Positions 47,999-57,714 of a stretch of DNA of 64,000 nucleotides are shown in pieces. The stretch is from Vallitalea sp. (GTDB taxonomy: Bacteria > Bacillota > Clostridia > Lachnospirales > Vallitaleaceae): NCBI GenBank assembly GCA_025210515.1, contig JAOARM010000040.1:216658-280657 (forward strand), given 5' to 3'. The notes below the pieces were generated by a model that was given only the letters and a program-made list of their open reading frames with translations, searched no databases and had not been told where the DNA came from. The position numbers were made by a program, and so were the translations under genes. Each line of letters begins with the position of its first letter. Positions within the stretch are counted from its first letter, which is position 1.

Positions 47999-49156
47999 AT
48001 GGAGATTTATTTAGATAATGGAGCAACGACAAAACCTTTTGAAGAAGTTATTGAAAAGATGTGTCAAGTTCTGAAAGAAGATTATGGTAATCCATCCTCT
48101 TTACATAAAAAAGGTATAGATGCTGAGAAACATATAACAGAATCAAAAAATATATTCTCTAAAATATTAAAAGTAGATAAAAAAGAAATATATTTTACAT
48201 CTGGAGGAACGGAGTCAAATAATATTGCCATATTAGGAATATGTGATGCGTACAAAAGATCTGGAAAACATATTATAACTACATCAATTGAACATTCTTC
48301 TGTTAAGAATACTATTAATTATCTAGGGGATAATGAATATGAGATTACTATTTTACCTGTTAACGAGAAAGGTCTTATAGATGTACAAGACCTTAGAGAT
48401 AGTATTAGAGAAGATACAATATTAGTTTCTATGATGCATGTTAACAACGAGATTGGTACAATAGCACCTATAGAAGAAATAGGTAATATTATCAAAGAAA
48501 TAAATAGTAATACTATTTTTCATGTTGATGCTATTCAATCATTTGGAAAATTAAACATATACCCATCAAAGTGGAAAGTAGATTTATTAAGTATCAGTGG
48601 ACATAAATTCCATGCACCAAAAGGTATTGGTGTTTTATATATTAATAATAAAATTAAAATAAATCCTATTATTTTTGGAGGACATCAGCAAAATGGTATA
48701 AGATCAGGTACAGAAAATGTACCAGGTATAGTTGCTATTGGGTATGCTGCAAAGAAAATGTATGATAAATTAGAAGATAATAGAGAATATCTATATATGT
48801 TGAAAGATTATATTGCAAAAAGATTGCTAAGTGAAGTAGACGGTATAACAATTAATGGTATGGATATACAAGAAGGTGCTCCACATATATTAAGCATTAA
48901 AGTAGATGATGTAAGAGGAGAAGTGTTACTTCATAGTTTAGAAGATAAAAACATATATGTGTCAACAGGCTCAGCATGTTCATCTAATAAACCTTCTAAA
49001 GCTGGTCCGTTACAAGCAATAGGATTAACTAATGACGAAGCGTTATCTACAATAAGATTTGGTTTTAGTGTTGAAAATACTACTAAGCAATTAGATATAT
49101 GTATAGAAGAGTTAACTTCAATTATTCCTAAGCTTAGAAAGTTTGTACGAATGTAA
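47999..49156 (+). CDS. cysteine desulfurase (NifS/IscS-like)
   Basis: 385 residues. PLP enzyme: SGGTESNNIAILG, HVDAIQSFGK, SGHKFHAPKGIG (Schiff-base Lys) and the flexible sulfur loop VSTGSACSSNKPSKAG with the catalytic Cys. Directly before thiI, so it most likely supplies persulfide sulfur for 4-thiouridine and thiamine thiazole formation. AAAGGATAGC precedes the ATG. Confidence 0.93.
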   Translation: MEIYLDNGATTKPFEEVIEKMCQVLKEDYGNPSSLHKKGIDAEKHITESKNIFSKILKVDKKEIYFTSGGTESNNIAILGICDAYKRSGKHIITTSIEHSSVKNTINYLGDNEYEITILPVNEKGLIDVQDLRDSIREDTILVSMMHVNNEIGTIAPIEEIGNIIKEINSNTIFHVDAIQSFGKLNIYPSKWKVDLLSISGHKFHAPKGIGVLYINNKIKINPIIFGGHQQNGIRSGTENVPGIVAIGYAAKKMYDKLEDNREYLYMLKDYIAKRLLSEVDGITINGMDIQEGAPHILSIKVDDVRGEVLLHSLEDKNIYVSTGSACSSNKPSKAGPLQAIGLTNDEALSTIRFGFSVENTTKQLDICIEELTSIIPKLRKFVRM

Positions 49157-49197
49157 ATTAATATAAATTATAAAAAAGTAATGAAAGGATATATAGT

Positions 49198-50388
49198 ATG
49201 GCGGATATAAAAAGAGCATTTTTGGTTAAGTATGGAGAAATAGCTATTAAGGGTAAGAATAGATATATATTTGAAAATATCTTAGCTGATCATATTAGAG
49301 AAGCGTTAAAACCATGTGGCGATTTTAGAGTAAGTAAAGAACAAGGTAGAATATTTGTTGAACCACATTCTGACTATGATTACGATCCAGTTATTAAGAA
49401 GCTATCAAGAATTTTTGGTATAGTTGCAATTTGTCCTGTTATGGTTCTTGAAAACATGGACTTTGAAATTATTAAACAAACTGCACTTATGTACATGAAA
49501 GAAGAATATGATGAGTTTAATTTTACTTTCAAAGTAGAATCTAGAAGAGCTGATAAAAGATTCCCTCTTAACTCAATGGAAATCGCTTGTGAAGTAGGAG
49601 CATATCTTCTTGATAATATTCCAGAGCTAACTGTAGATGTAAGAAAGCCAGATGTAAAAGTATGGGTAGAGATAAGAACCAGAGTATATGTTTATTCAAA
49701 AATAATTAAAGGTTTAGGTGGAATGCCTGTTGGGTCTAATGGTAAAGCTATGCTAATGTTATCTGGTGGTATAGATTCTCCTGTTGCTGGCTATTTAATT
49801 GCCAAAAGAGGCGTTAAATTAGATGCAATATATTACCACTCTCACCCTTATACAAGTGAAAGAGCGAAAGAAAAAGTTGTTGACTTAGCTAAAATTGTTT
49901 CTAGATATTCCGGAAGAATTAATCTTAACGTAGTACCATTTACTGATATTCAATTATATATATATGAACAATGCCCTCATGAGCAATTAACAATAATTAT
50001 GCGTAGAATAATGATGAGAATTGCTGAAAAAGTGGCAGAGAGAGATGGGGCATTAGCATTAGTTACAGGTGAAAGTATAGGACAAGTAGCTTCACAGACA
50101 ATTCAAAGTTTAACTACTACTAATGCTGTATGTGAAATGCCTGTATTTAGACCATTAATTGGTTTTGATAAGCAAGAAATAGTAGATATATCAGAAAAGA
50201 TAGAAACGTATGAAACGTCAATTTTACCATATGAAGATTGCTGTACAATATTTGTTGCTAAACATCCAGTTACAAAACCTTCTCTAAAATCTATTGAAAG
50301 ATCAGAAAGAAGATTAGAAAAAATAGATGATATGATAGAAGAAGCAATTAATAACATTGAGCTTATTAAAGTAACGCCTGATGAATAA
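49198..50388 (+). CDS. thiI: tRNA uracil 4-sulfurtransferase ThiI
   Basis: 396 residues. NFLD/THUMP domain at the N-terminus (KYGEIAIKGKNRYIFENIL), PP-loop SGGIDSPVAGYLIAKRG, and GESIGQVASQTIQSL. It lacks the C-terminal rhodanese domain, as is usual in Firmicutes, and CCTIFVAKHPVTKPSL carries the end cysteine. Works with the desulfurase just upstream. Confidence 0.96.
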   Translation: MADIKRAFLVKYGEIAIKGKNRYIFENILADHIREALKPCGDFRVSKEQGRIFVEPHSDYDYDPVIKKLSRIFGIVAICPVMVLENMDFEIIKQTALMYMKEEYDEFNFTFKVESRRADKRFPLNSMEIACEVGAYLLDNIPELTVDVRKPDVKVWVEIRTRVYVYSKIIKGLGGMPVGSNGKAMLMLSGGIDSPVAGYLIAKRGVKLDAIYYHSHPYTSERAKEKVVDLAKIVSRYSGRINLNVVPFTDIQLYIYEQCPHEQLTIIMRRIMMRIAEKVAERDGALALVTGESIGQVASQTIQSLTTTNAVCEMPVFRPLIGFDKQEIVDISEKIETYETSILPYEDCCTIFVAKHPVTKPSLKSIERSERRLEKIDDMIEEAINNIELIKVTPDE

Positions 50389-50434
50389 TAAAAATATATA
50401 TTAAGGATTATTCTTAAACTAATTATTGAATAAT

Positions 50435-50462
50435 AAAAAATCCACTAATTAGTGGATTTTTT
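50435..50462. terminator. bidirectional terminator between thiI and the HPr-like gene
   Basis: AAAAAATCCACT-AATTA-GTGGATTTTTT: a fully symmetrical hairpin (50435-50462) between convergent genes. Confidence 0.92.
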
Positions 50463-50521
50463 ATTATTTTAGAAGAAAAATTCCTATTTTTCTTATTTCA
50501 TACGATGAAGATTAATATTTA

Positions 50522-50755
50522 CTATTCAACAATAAATTCTTTTAAAGTTTCAGCAACTTCTTTGTAAGCATTATCATCATGGATAGTTAGTTCAATAGGT
50601 TTACTTAAATCTAAACTAAAAATTCCCATGATTGATTTTGCATCAATAACATAGCGACCTGAAACTAAATCGAAGTCAGAATCAAATTTACTTACGAAAT
50701 TAACAAAGTTTTTAACTTTATCGATTGAGTTTAATGTTACCTTAATTGTTTTCAT
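50522..50755 (-). CDS. HPr-like protein lacking the phospho-histidine
   Basis: 77 residues, HPr fold by similarity: VTLNS..., SKFDSDFDLVSG and the regulatory-serine segment AKSIMGIFSLDLSKPIELTI (Ser41, equal to HPr Ser46). The GIHARPA active-site region is replaced by SIDKVKNFV, with no histidine. It therefore cannot carry phosphate from enzyme I, but could be a Ser-phosphorylated regulator like Bacillus Crh. Single gene with its own promoter. Confidence 0.85.
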   Translation of the reverse strand: MKTIKVTLNSIDKVKNFVNFVSKFDSDFDLVSGRYVIDAKSIMGIFSLDLSKPIELTIHDDNAYKEVAETLKEFIVE

Positions 50756-50793
50756 GTAATGACCCCCTTACGAATGTTTTTTAATACATGAAT

Positions 50794-50822
50794 ATACTAA
50801 CCTTTCTTGAATAATAAGTCAA
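50794..50822 (-). promoter_or_regulatory. sigma-A promoter of the HPr-like gene
   Basis: Minus strand TTGACT (50822-50817), 17-base spacer, TAGTAT (50799-50794), about 40 bases before the start codon; GGGGG precedes the ATG. Confidence 0.55.
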
Positions 50823-51069
50823 GAACTAAAATTACCAAAAAAAGTAAACTGATTTAGGTGTTTTTAGTCAAACATAAGATATTAACTAGAAGAAATTGAC
50901 AAGAATATAAAAATATTTTATTAAATTCATCTTAAAAATTATTTATAATTATATATTAGAGTTAGTAATATCTAATTAATTTGCACAAATTGAAAATATA
51001 ATTTAGATTTATTTTAAGTTATATTAAAATCAAATAAATAATATTATAGAATAGTAGTGAGGTACAGAT
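50823..51069. other. intergenic region, divergent HPr-like gene and mtaB
   Basis: Very AT-rich. A plus-strand TTGACA (50896-50901) with TATTAA 17 bases later is a candidate mtaB promoter, but it lies far (about 145 bp) from the gene. No reading frame, repeat or RNA structure is recognised. Confidence 0.4.
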
Positions 51070-52386
51070 ATGAAAAAAGTAGCATTCCACACTTTAGGAT
51101 GTAAAGTTAATCAATATGAGACAGAGGCTATGGAGGAAATGTTTGAAGAAGCAGGATATGAGTTAGTGGAGTTCACTAAACCTGCTGATATATATATTGT
51201 AAATACATGTACAGTTACAAATATAGCTGATAAAAAATCAAGACAAATGCTATCAAAAGCAAGAAAAAATAATGATAAAGCCATAATAGTAGCAGTAGGG
51301 TGTTATGCTCAAATGGCAAAAGAAAAATTACTGAATGACAATAATATAGATATAGTTATTGGTAGTAATAATAAAAATAAAGTTGTTGAACTTGTTGAAA
51401 AGTATATACATGATGGAACTAAAATGAACATCGTAGAAGACATTGGAAAAACGACTGAATATGAGAATATATTAATAACTAAAGTTAATGATAAAACAAG
51501 AGCATATATTAAAATACAGGATGGGTGCAATCAGTTTTGTTCCTATTGTATAATACCTTATACACGTGGTAGAATAAGAAGCCGAGAAGCTACAGATATT
51601 ATTCAAGAAGTTAAAAATCTAGCAACAAAAGGTTATCATGAGATAGTATTGACGGGTATACATATTGCTTCTTATGGAAAAGATTTAGTTGATACTACAC
51701 TTATTAATCTACTTATTGAACTTAATAAAATAGAGGGGATATACAGAATTAGATTAGGCTCTCTTGAGCCAAATTTGATAACTGAACAATTTATTGATGA
51801 GTTATCAAATTTAACTAAAATATGTCCTCACTTTCACTTATCTCTTCAAAGTGGATGTGATACAGTATTAAAAAGAATGAATAGAAAATATACAACAGAT
51901 GAATTTTTTGAAAAAGTAAATATAATTAGAAAGACATATAACTCTGCATCTATAACAACTGATATTATTGTTGGTTTTCCTGATGAGACAGATGAAGAGT
52001 TTATGGAAACAATATCATTTGTAAATAAAATTAAGTTTGCTAATATACATGTGTTCAAATATTCACAGAGAGATGGTACAAAAGCGGCACAAATGCCGAA
52101 TCAAATTGATCCATCAATAAAGGCGACTAGAAGTAATATATTGGGAAAAGATAAAGAAAAACTACAACATAATTTCTTAAAACATTTTGTAAATAAAGAA
52201 GTAGAAGTTCTATTTGAAGAAGATATTATTATAGATGGTAAGAGATACTTATATGGATTTACTGATAATTATATAAGAGTTAGAATAAATAGTAATAAAG
52301 ACTTAAAAAATAAACTTATTAATACAAAAGTTAAAAGTATAGAAAATGGAATTTTAATTGTAGATAATCTAAATTCTAATATTTAA
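51070..52386 (+). CDS. mtaB: tRNA (N6-L-threonylcarbamoyladenosine(37)-C2)-methylthiotransferase
   Basis: 438 residues. N-terminal UPF0004 domain with LGCKVNQYETEAM, NTCTVTN and VGCYAQ cysteines; radical SAM motif CNQFCSYCIIPYTRGR; C-terminal TRAM domain. CKVNQYE places it with MtaB rather than MiaB or RimO. Makes ms2t6A in tRNAs reading ANN codons. Confidence 0.94.
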   Translation: MKKVAFHTLGCKVNQYETEAMEEMFEEAGYELVEFTKPADIYIVNTCTVTNIADKKSRQMLSKARKNNDKAIIVAVGCYAQMAKEKLLNDNNIDIVIGSNNKNKVVELVEKYIHDGTKMNIVEDIGKTTEYENILITKVNDKTRAYIKIQDGCNQFCSYCIIPYTRGRIRSREATDIIQEVKNLATKGYHEIVLTGIHIASYGKDLVDTTLINLLIELNKIEGIYRIRLGSLEPNLITEQFIDELSNLTKICPHFHLSLQSGCDTVLKRMNRKYTTDEFFEKVNIIRKTYNSASITTDIIVGFPDETDEEFMETISFVNKIKFANIHVFKYSQRDGTKAAQMPNQIDPSIKATRSNILGKDKEKLQHNFLKHFVNKEVEVLFEEDIIIDGKRYLYGFTDNYIRVRINSNKDLKNKLINTKVKSIENGILIVDNLNSNI

Positions 52387-52622
52387 TTTCAGGTAATAAT
52401 AAAAAATATATTAAGCAGTTTTATATTAAAAATATATTAATAGGTAAATTTTAATTGTATTTTATCTATTAATATATTAATATATAGTAAAGGACTTAAA
52501 CATGTACATTTTTTTATTCTAACGGAATGATAGATTTTGATTAATAATAGTCTTTGTATTTCTTATAAATAAATATTTATAAGCTTGTAGAAAAATTGTC
52601 TCGCATAAAGGATGTGATATGT

Positions 52623-52883
52623 GTGAAAGATATTAATAATACACAATTTTTTAAAAAATTTCAGAAAGAGCCAGAAGAAGCAAAAGAAATATTAGTAAGT
52701 GTATACGAAGCACTTACAGAAAAAGGATATAATCCTATATATCAAATAGTCGGTTACATTTTATCTGGAGACCCTACATATATCACTAGTCATAAAAATG
52801 CTAGAAGCAAAATTAGTAAAATTGAAAGAGATGAACTAATGGAGGAACTAGTTAAAAATTATATAGACAATAACTGTAAGTAG
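52623..52883 (+). CDS. IreB family regulatory phosphoprotein
   Basis: 86 residues from a GTG at 52623 (AAAGGATG upstream); the frame is open from a TTG at 52596. [34 protein letters not shown] pattern of the UPF0297 family. In Enterococcus the homologue is phosphorylated by the PASTA kinase and affects cephalosporin resistance. It precedes ruvX as in most Firmicutes. Confidence 0.93.
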   Translation: MKDINNTQFFKKFQKEPEEAKEILVSVYEALTEKGYNPIYQIVGYILSGDPTYITSHKNARSKISKIERDELMEELVKNYIDNNCK

Positions 52884-52940
52884 ACGTATAATTAAACATA
52901 ATTGATTTTTTTATATTAAATATAGGTTTATAATGAATAG

Positions 52941-52972
52941 AAAGTTTGTTATAATAAGAACAAACTTTTTTT
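52941..52972 (+). terminator. terminator after the IreB-family gene
   Basis: AAAGTTTGTT (52941-52950) and AACAAACTTT (52959-52968) with an 8-base loop, then TTTT. Confidence 0.82.
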
Positions 52973-53144
52973 CTCTTGTCTTATAGTAAATATCATATAA
53001 AGAATTAATGTTATAAAAGTATGATGGAATTTACACTAGACTAGTTAAAATACAGATTTGAAGCTTTCGTTTATTTTTATGAAGAAGAAGACATAATAAA
53101 TATATAGAGTTGACATATCGAAGCAAATATATTGGAGTGGGATA

Positions 53145-53564
53145 ATGCGTATATTAGGATTGGATTATGGCAGTAAAACAGTTGGTGTAGCAGTTAGTGA
53201 TCCTTTTGGATGGACAGCACAGGGCATAGAGACTATTAATAGAAAAGACGAAAATAACTTAAAATTAACAATTGTAAGATTAGCAGAGATAATAAATGAG
53301 TATAATATAGAAAAGATAGTTTTAGGTCTTCCTAAAAACATGAATAATACTTCTGGCGAGAGAGTAGAAAAAACTATGTATTTCAAAAATAGACTAATGA
53401 AAGAATTTTCATTACCTGTTGAAACATGGGATGAAAGATTAAGTACAATGGGTGCAAAACGTTCTCTACTTGAAGCTGATATTAGTAGAAAAAAGCAAAA
53501 AAAAGTTATTGATAAAATGGCGGCAGTATTTATATTACAAGGTTATTTAGATTATAATAAGTAA
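53145..53564 (+). CDS. ruvX: Holliday junction resolvase-like RuvX (YqgF)
   Basis: 139 residues. RNase H-like fold: [49 protein letters not shown] and [14 protein letters not shown], with the acidic residues of the active site kept. YqgF proteins act in 16S rRNA 5' processing or junction resolution. GGAGTGG precedes the ATG. Confidence 0.95.
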   Translation: MRILGLDYGSKTVGVAVSDPFGWTAQGIETINRKDENNLKLTIVRLAEIINEYNIEKIVLGLPKNMNNTSGERVEKTMYFKNRLMKEFSLPVETWDERLSTMGAKRSLLEADISRKKQKKVIDKMAAVFILQGYLDYNK

Positions 53565-53603
53565 TTAAACTAATGAAATTAGCTGTTTGAGAGGTGGATA
53601 TAT

Positions 53604-53870
53604 ATGGAAACGATATTATTTACGTTTGAAGAAACAGGAGAAGAAGTTGAATTTGCAGTTCTTGGTTCTGTAAAACACAATGAAGAGGTATATTTGTTAG
53701 TAGTTGATAAAAAAGAACTTGACTTAGATGATATGACAGCATATGTTATAAAAGCAATAGAGCAAGACGATGATGATGTTATATATGAAATAGTAGATGA
53801 CGATGAAGAATTAATTCCAGTAAGTGAAAAGTTAATGAATGAATTAGATGAATTTGATATTGATATGTAA
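53604..53870 (+). CDS. DUF1292 protein (YrzB-like)
   Basis: 88 residues, strongly acidic. ILFTFEETGEEVEFAVLGSVKHNEEVYLLVVDK is the DUF1292 signature, with a VIKAIEQDDDDVIYEIVDDDEEL tail. Its position after ruvX and before fur or the alaS group is standard. Function unknown. Confidence 0.9.
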   Translation: METILFTFEETGEEVEFAVLGSVKHNEEVYLLVVDKKELDLDDMTAYVIKAIEQDDDDVIYEIVDDDEELIPVSEKLMNELDEFDIDM

Positions 53871-54018
53871 TGGGTCAATTTGACAAATTCATATCTGCCA
53901 TTTATAATTGATATATATTATTTGTTGAGAATTTCTAAATGCTTTAGTTGAATTTTGATTAAATGAAATTAAGAGTATAATGAAAATATGATATAGGTTA
54001 AAGTATGGGGGAATATAA

Positions 54019-54462
54019 GTGTTTGTTAATAGTGAAGAATTTAAAAAAATATTAAAAGAAAAAGGATTCAAGCTTACTACTCAGAGAAGGACTGTGCTTG
54101 ATGTACTTCAGAGAAATGAAGGTAAACACTTAACAGCAGAAGAAATATATGAAATAGTAAAAAAAGATTGTCCAGAGATTGGATTGGCTACTGTGTATAG
54201 AACTATACAACTCTTGCATGAGTTGAAGTTAATAGATAAATTAAACTTAGATGATGGATATATTAGATATGAAATTGGTAAGTTTAATAATGACCATCAC
54301 CATCACCATCATTTAATCTGTGAACGTTGTGGAAATGTTATTGAAGTTGAAGATGATTTGATGGAATCAATAGAGGAAAGATTTCAGAATAATTATGATT
54401 TTCAAGTAACAGATCACAAAGTTAAGTTTTATGGAATCTGTAGAAATTGTAAAGATAATTAG
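54019..54462 (+). CDS. fur: Fur family transcriptional regulator
   Basis: 147 residues from a GTG with GGGGG upstream. Winged helix (LTTQRRTVLDVLQRNEGKHLTAEEIYEIV...GLATVYRTIQLLHELKLI), a run of six His (NDHHHHHHLIC) and two CxxC pairs (CERCG, CRNC) for structural zinc. Likely ferric-uptake type; PerR or Zur cannot be excluded from sequence alone. The six-His run is longer than usual. Confidence 0.88.
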   Translation: MFVNSEEFKKILKEKGFKLTTQRRTVLDVLQRNEGKHLTAEEIYEIVKKDCPEIGLATVYRTIQLLHELKLIDKLNLDDGYIRYEIGKFNNDHHHHHHLICERCGNVIEVEDDLMESIEERFQNNYDFQVTDHKVKFYGICRNCKDN

Positions 54463-54507
54463 TGTGCGGGAAGAACAAATAACAAAAGAAAATTAGGAGG
54501 TGTTTAT

Positions 54508-56169
54508 TTGACGAATAAACAATCAAAACTGAAAATTATACCTTTAGGCGGACTCGAGCAAATAGGTATGAATATAACTGCATTTGAATACGATAATGAA
54601 ATTATTGTTGTAGATTGTGGTATTGCTTTTCCAGAAGATGAAATGTTAGGAATAGATTTAGTTATTCCTGATGTGACATATCTAAAGGATAACTTAGAGA
54701 AGGTAAAAGGTATTGTCCTAACTCATGGACATGAAGATCACATTGGTGCTTTGCCATATGTTCTTCGTGATGTTAATGTGCCTGTATATGGTACTAAATT
54801 AACAATTGGGTTGGTTGAGAACAAACTTAAAGAGCATAATATTTTAAGAAGTGTTAAGAGAAGATGTATTATGCCAGGACAATCTTTCAAATTAGGTGCG
54901 TTTAGAATTGAATTCATAAGAACTAATCATAGTATTGCAGATGCAGTGGCACTTGCAATAACAACTCCAGCAGGAATCGTTATTCATTCAGGAGATTTCA
55001 AAATTGATTATACACCTATTCATGGTGAAGCAATTAATTTACAGAGATTTGCAGAGCTTGGAAGAAGAGGAGTACTCCTTTTTATGGCTGACAGTACTAA
55101 TGTTGAGAGAAAAGGATACACTATGTCAGAAAGAACTGTTGGAGAATCACTTGATGATATTTTCTTAGGATCTGATTATAAAAGAATAATAGTAGCAACT
55201 TTTGCTTCTAATGTAGATAGAGTTCAACAAATTATATGGACAGCTGAGAAATTCAAGCGAAAAGTAGTTGTTGAAGGAAGAAGTATGGTTAATGTTGTAA
55301 AAACAGCTATGGAACTTGGATATCTTAAAGTGCCAGATAAAATGCTAATTGGCGTTGAAGATATTCATCGTTACAAAGATGGTCAATTAGTTATTATTAC
55401 AACAGGTAGTCAAGGTGAGGCAATGGCAGCATTATCAAGAATGGCTTCATCTGTTCATAGAAAAATTGAAATTAAACCAGGAGATAGGATTATTTTTAGT
55501 TCTAAGCCTATTCCAGGAAATGAAAAAACTGTATCAAGAGTTATTAACGATTTATATAGAAAAGGTGCAGAGGTTATATGCGAAGATACACATGTATCAG
55601 GACATGCTATGCAAGAAGAACTAAAATTATTGCACACTTTAGTAAAACCAAAATATTTTGTTCCAGTACATGGTGAATACAGACACCTAAAAAAACACGC
55701 AGAATTAGCTGAAAAGATGGGTACTAAAAAAGACAATATCTTCATATTATCAAGTGGAGATGTTCTTGAACTAAGTAAAGATGGTGGACAAGTAACAGGA
55801 AAAGTTCCTGCTGAACAAATTCTAGTTGATGGTCTAGGAGTTGGAGATGTAGGTAATATAGTTCTAAGAGATAGACAAAAGCTTTCTCAAGAAGGGCTAC
55901 TAATTGTAGTAGTAACATTGCAGAAACAAACAGGACAAATATTATGTGGACCTGATATAATATCTAGAGGATTTGTATATGTTAGAGAATCAGAAGATTT
56001 GATGATAGAAGCTAGAAAAGTTGTAAGAGAAGCTTTGGAACAATGTAATAAAAAGAGAATTACTGATTGGTCTAAGATAAAAGGAACAGTAAGAGATGCT
56101 TTAAGAGATTATTTATGGACACAGACAAAAAGAAGTCCAATGATTTTACCTATTATTATGGAAGTATAG
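54508..56169 (+). CDS. rnjA: ribonuclease J
   Basis: 553 residues from a TTG with AGGAGGTG upstream. Metallo-beta-lactamase/beta-CASP RNase: LTHGHEDHIGALPY, NHSIADAVALAI, HSGDFKIDY, VHGEYRHLKKHAELA, and a C-terminal RNase J domain. 5'-3' exo- and endoribonuclease that leads mRNA decay in Firmicutes. The neighbouring ylbF-like gene encodes a partner of RNA processing in Bacillus. Confidence 0.96.
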   Translation: MTNKQSKLKIIPLGGLEQIGMNITAFEYDNEIIVVDCGIAFPEDEMLGIDLVIPDVTYLKDNLEKVKGIVLTHGHEDHIGALPYVLRDVNVPVYGTKLTIGLVENKLKEHNILRSVKRRCIMPGQSFKLGAFRIEFIRTNHSIADAVALAITTPAGIVIHSGDFKIDYTPIHGEAINLQRFAELGRRGVLLFMADSTNVERKGYTMSERTVGESLDDIFLGSDYKRIIVATFASNVDRVQQIIWTAEKFKRKVVVEGRSMVNVVKTAMELGYLKVPDKMLIGVEDIHRYKDGQLVIITTGSQGEAMAALSRMASSVHRKIEIKPGDRIIFSSKPIPGNEKTVSRVINDLYRKGAEVICEDTHVSGHAMQEELKLLHTLVKPKYFVPVHGEYRHLKKHAELAEKMGTKKDNIFILSSGDVLELSKDGGQVTGKVPAEQILVDGLGVGDVGNIVLRDRQKLSQEGLLIVVVTLQKQTGQILCGPDIISRGFVYVRESEDLMIEARKVVREALEQCNKKRITDWSKIKGTVRDALRDYLWTQTKRSPMILPIIMEV

Positions 56170-56202
56170 AGTTAACAAATTATATTTAGGAAGGAATGCT
56201 AA

Positions 56203-56547
56203 ATGGTGGATTATATTATAGAGACTAAAATGTTTGTTGATAAACTAAAAAAGACAGATGAATATAGTCATTATGAAATATGCAAAAATAGTATTAAGTC
56301 TAATCCACAGTTATTAGATAGATTAAATGAATATAGAAAAAAATCATTTGAAATATATTCATCTAATGAAGATTCCTATGAAGTATATGAGAATACACTA
56401 AAGTTAAATAATCATTATAATGAATTATTAAATGAACCGAAGATAAAAGAATTTCTTGATGCGGAAATAGAATTGTCTAGAATAATTTCTAGTATATACA
56501 ATTGTATTGCAACTGAGATAGACATAGACATTGAATTTCTAAAATAA
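56203..56547 (+). CDS. YlbF/YmcA family regulator
   Basis: 114 residues, all-helical: KMFVDKLKKTDEYSHYEICKNSIKSNPQLLDRLNEYRKKSFEIY across its first half, then LNDAEIELSRIISSIYNCIATEID-like end. Family members form the Y-complex that steers RNase Y in Bacillus. It lies 33 bp after rnjA. Confidence 0.85.
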   Translation: MVDYIIETKMFVDKLKKTDEYSHYEICKNSIKSNPQLLDRLNEYRKKSFEIYSSNEDSYEVYENTLKLNNHYNELLNEPKIKEFLDAEIELSRIISSIYNCIATEIDIDIEFLK

Positions 56548-56552
56548 TAACT

Positions 56553-56580
56553 TATCCGTGATAATTATTTATCACGGATA
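56553..56580 (+). other. 12-bp hairpin between the ylbF-like gene and mltG
   Basis: TATCCGTGATAA, loop TTAT, TTATCACGGATA: a perfect stem without a following T-run (TTAGTTAAAA). It could be a weak or non-intrinsic stop, or an mRNA-protecting or processing structure. Confidence 0.75.
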
Positions 56581-56608
56581 TTAGTTAAAACTAAAGGGTG
56601 ACATAATA

Positions 56609-57676
56609 ATGAATAAAAAAGGGTTAATGAAAATATTTTATGTATTATCAAAAATAGTTATATTATGTGTTGCAGTTTTTGTTATTTATTTTGTAGCTAC
56701 AAGAGTATATGATTACTCTTATAAGTTGATGTCAAAAACACCTTCAGATGATATTGTAATAAGAACGGTGGATATTGAGATACCAAAAGGAACTACTACA
56801 AAGCAAATAGCAAATATACTACACAAAAATGGACTTATTAATAATACATATTATTTCTTGCTTCATTCTAAGCTATCAAAACAAGATAGTAAATTTCAAT
56901 ATGGAAAATATACATTAAATACTGGGATGACTGAAGAAGAAATAGCTAAAATATTAGTAACCCAAGGAGCTAAACGTGAAACAATAAAAATTACTATACC
57001 CGAAGGGTATACTATACAACAAATAGCTAAGAAATTAGCAAAAGAAAATGTATGTAAAGAATCTGACTTTATGGATGCGGTTAATAATGCTGTATATGAT
57101 TATAAATTTATTGACCAAATACCAGATAGAAATATTAAATTACAAGGATATTTGTTTCCATCTACTTATGAGATTTACAAAGATGCAACAGCAAAAGATA
57201 TAGTAAGTATTTTATTAAACCAATTTGACAAAGTGTTTGAAGATAAATATTACGAAAGAGCTGAAGAGTTAGGAAAAACTGTAGATGAAATAATAACTAT
57301 TGCTGCTATTATTGAAAGAGAAGTTAGAGTTGACAGTGAAAGAGAAAAGGTATCTAGCGTTATCTATAATAGATTAGATTTACCAATGAAATTACAGATG
57401 TGTTCAACAGTAATGTATGCACTTGATAAGCCTAGAAGTAGATTATTATATGCAGATTTAGAGATTGAATCAAAATATAATACTTATCTATATCCTGGGC
57501 TACCAATTGGACCTATTGCAAATCCTGGAAAGCGTTCAATTGAAGCTGCTTTATATCCTGAGGATACTGATTATTTATACTTTTCTTTAAGAAATCCAGA
57601 AACAGGTGAGCATGAATTTAACGTTTCATTAAATGCACATAATAAAGTAAAAGGTAAATATCAGAAGGAGTTTTAA
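56609..57676 (+). CDS. mltG: endolytic transglycosylase MltG
   Basis: 355 residues. One N-terminal membrane segment (VLSKIVILCVAVFVIYFVATRVY), a LysM-like subdomain, then the YceG domain with ITIPEGYTIQQIAKKL, LQGYLFPSTYEIY, the catalytic Glu in AAIIEREVR, and LYPGLPIGPIANPGKRSIEAAL. Cuts nascent glycan strands. Confidence 0.95.
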   Translation: MNKKGLMKIFYVLSKIVILCVAVFVIYFVATRVYDYSYKLMSKTPSDDIVIRTVDIEIPKGTTTKQIANILHKNGLINNTYYFLLHSKLSKQDSKFQYGKYTLNTGMTEEEIAKILVTQGAKRETIKITIPEGYTIQQIAKKLAKENVCKESDFMDAVNNAVYDYKFIDQIPDRNIKLQGYLFPSTYEIYKDATAKDIVSILLNQFDKVFEDKYYERAEELGKTVDEIITIAAIIEREVRVDSEREKVSSVIYNRLDLPMKLQMCSTVMYALDKPRSRLLYADLEIESKYNTYLYPGLPIGPIANPGKRSIEAALYPEDTDYLYFSLRNPETGEHEFNVSLNAHNKVKGKYQKEF

Positions 57677-57714
57677 CAAAGATTAATTATTAAACAACTA
57701 AGTTAAAATAAAGG

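Noticed and set aside
52387..52595. Gap between mtaB and the IreB-family gene checked for RNA genes
   Set aside because: Only AT-rich sequence was seen; no tRNA-like cloverleaf, riboswitch core or clear terminator could be identified.
54298..54316. Repeated CAC/CAT run in the Fur-family gene as a possible microsatellite
   Set aside because: It encodes the metal-binding His run usual for Fur proteins, only slightly longer than normal.
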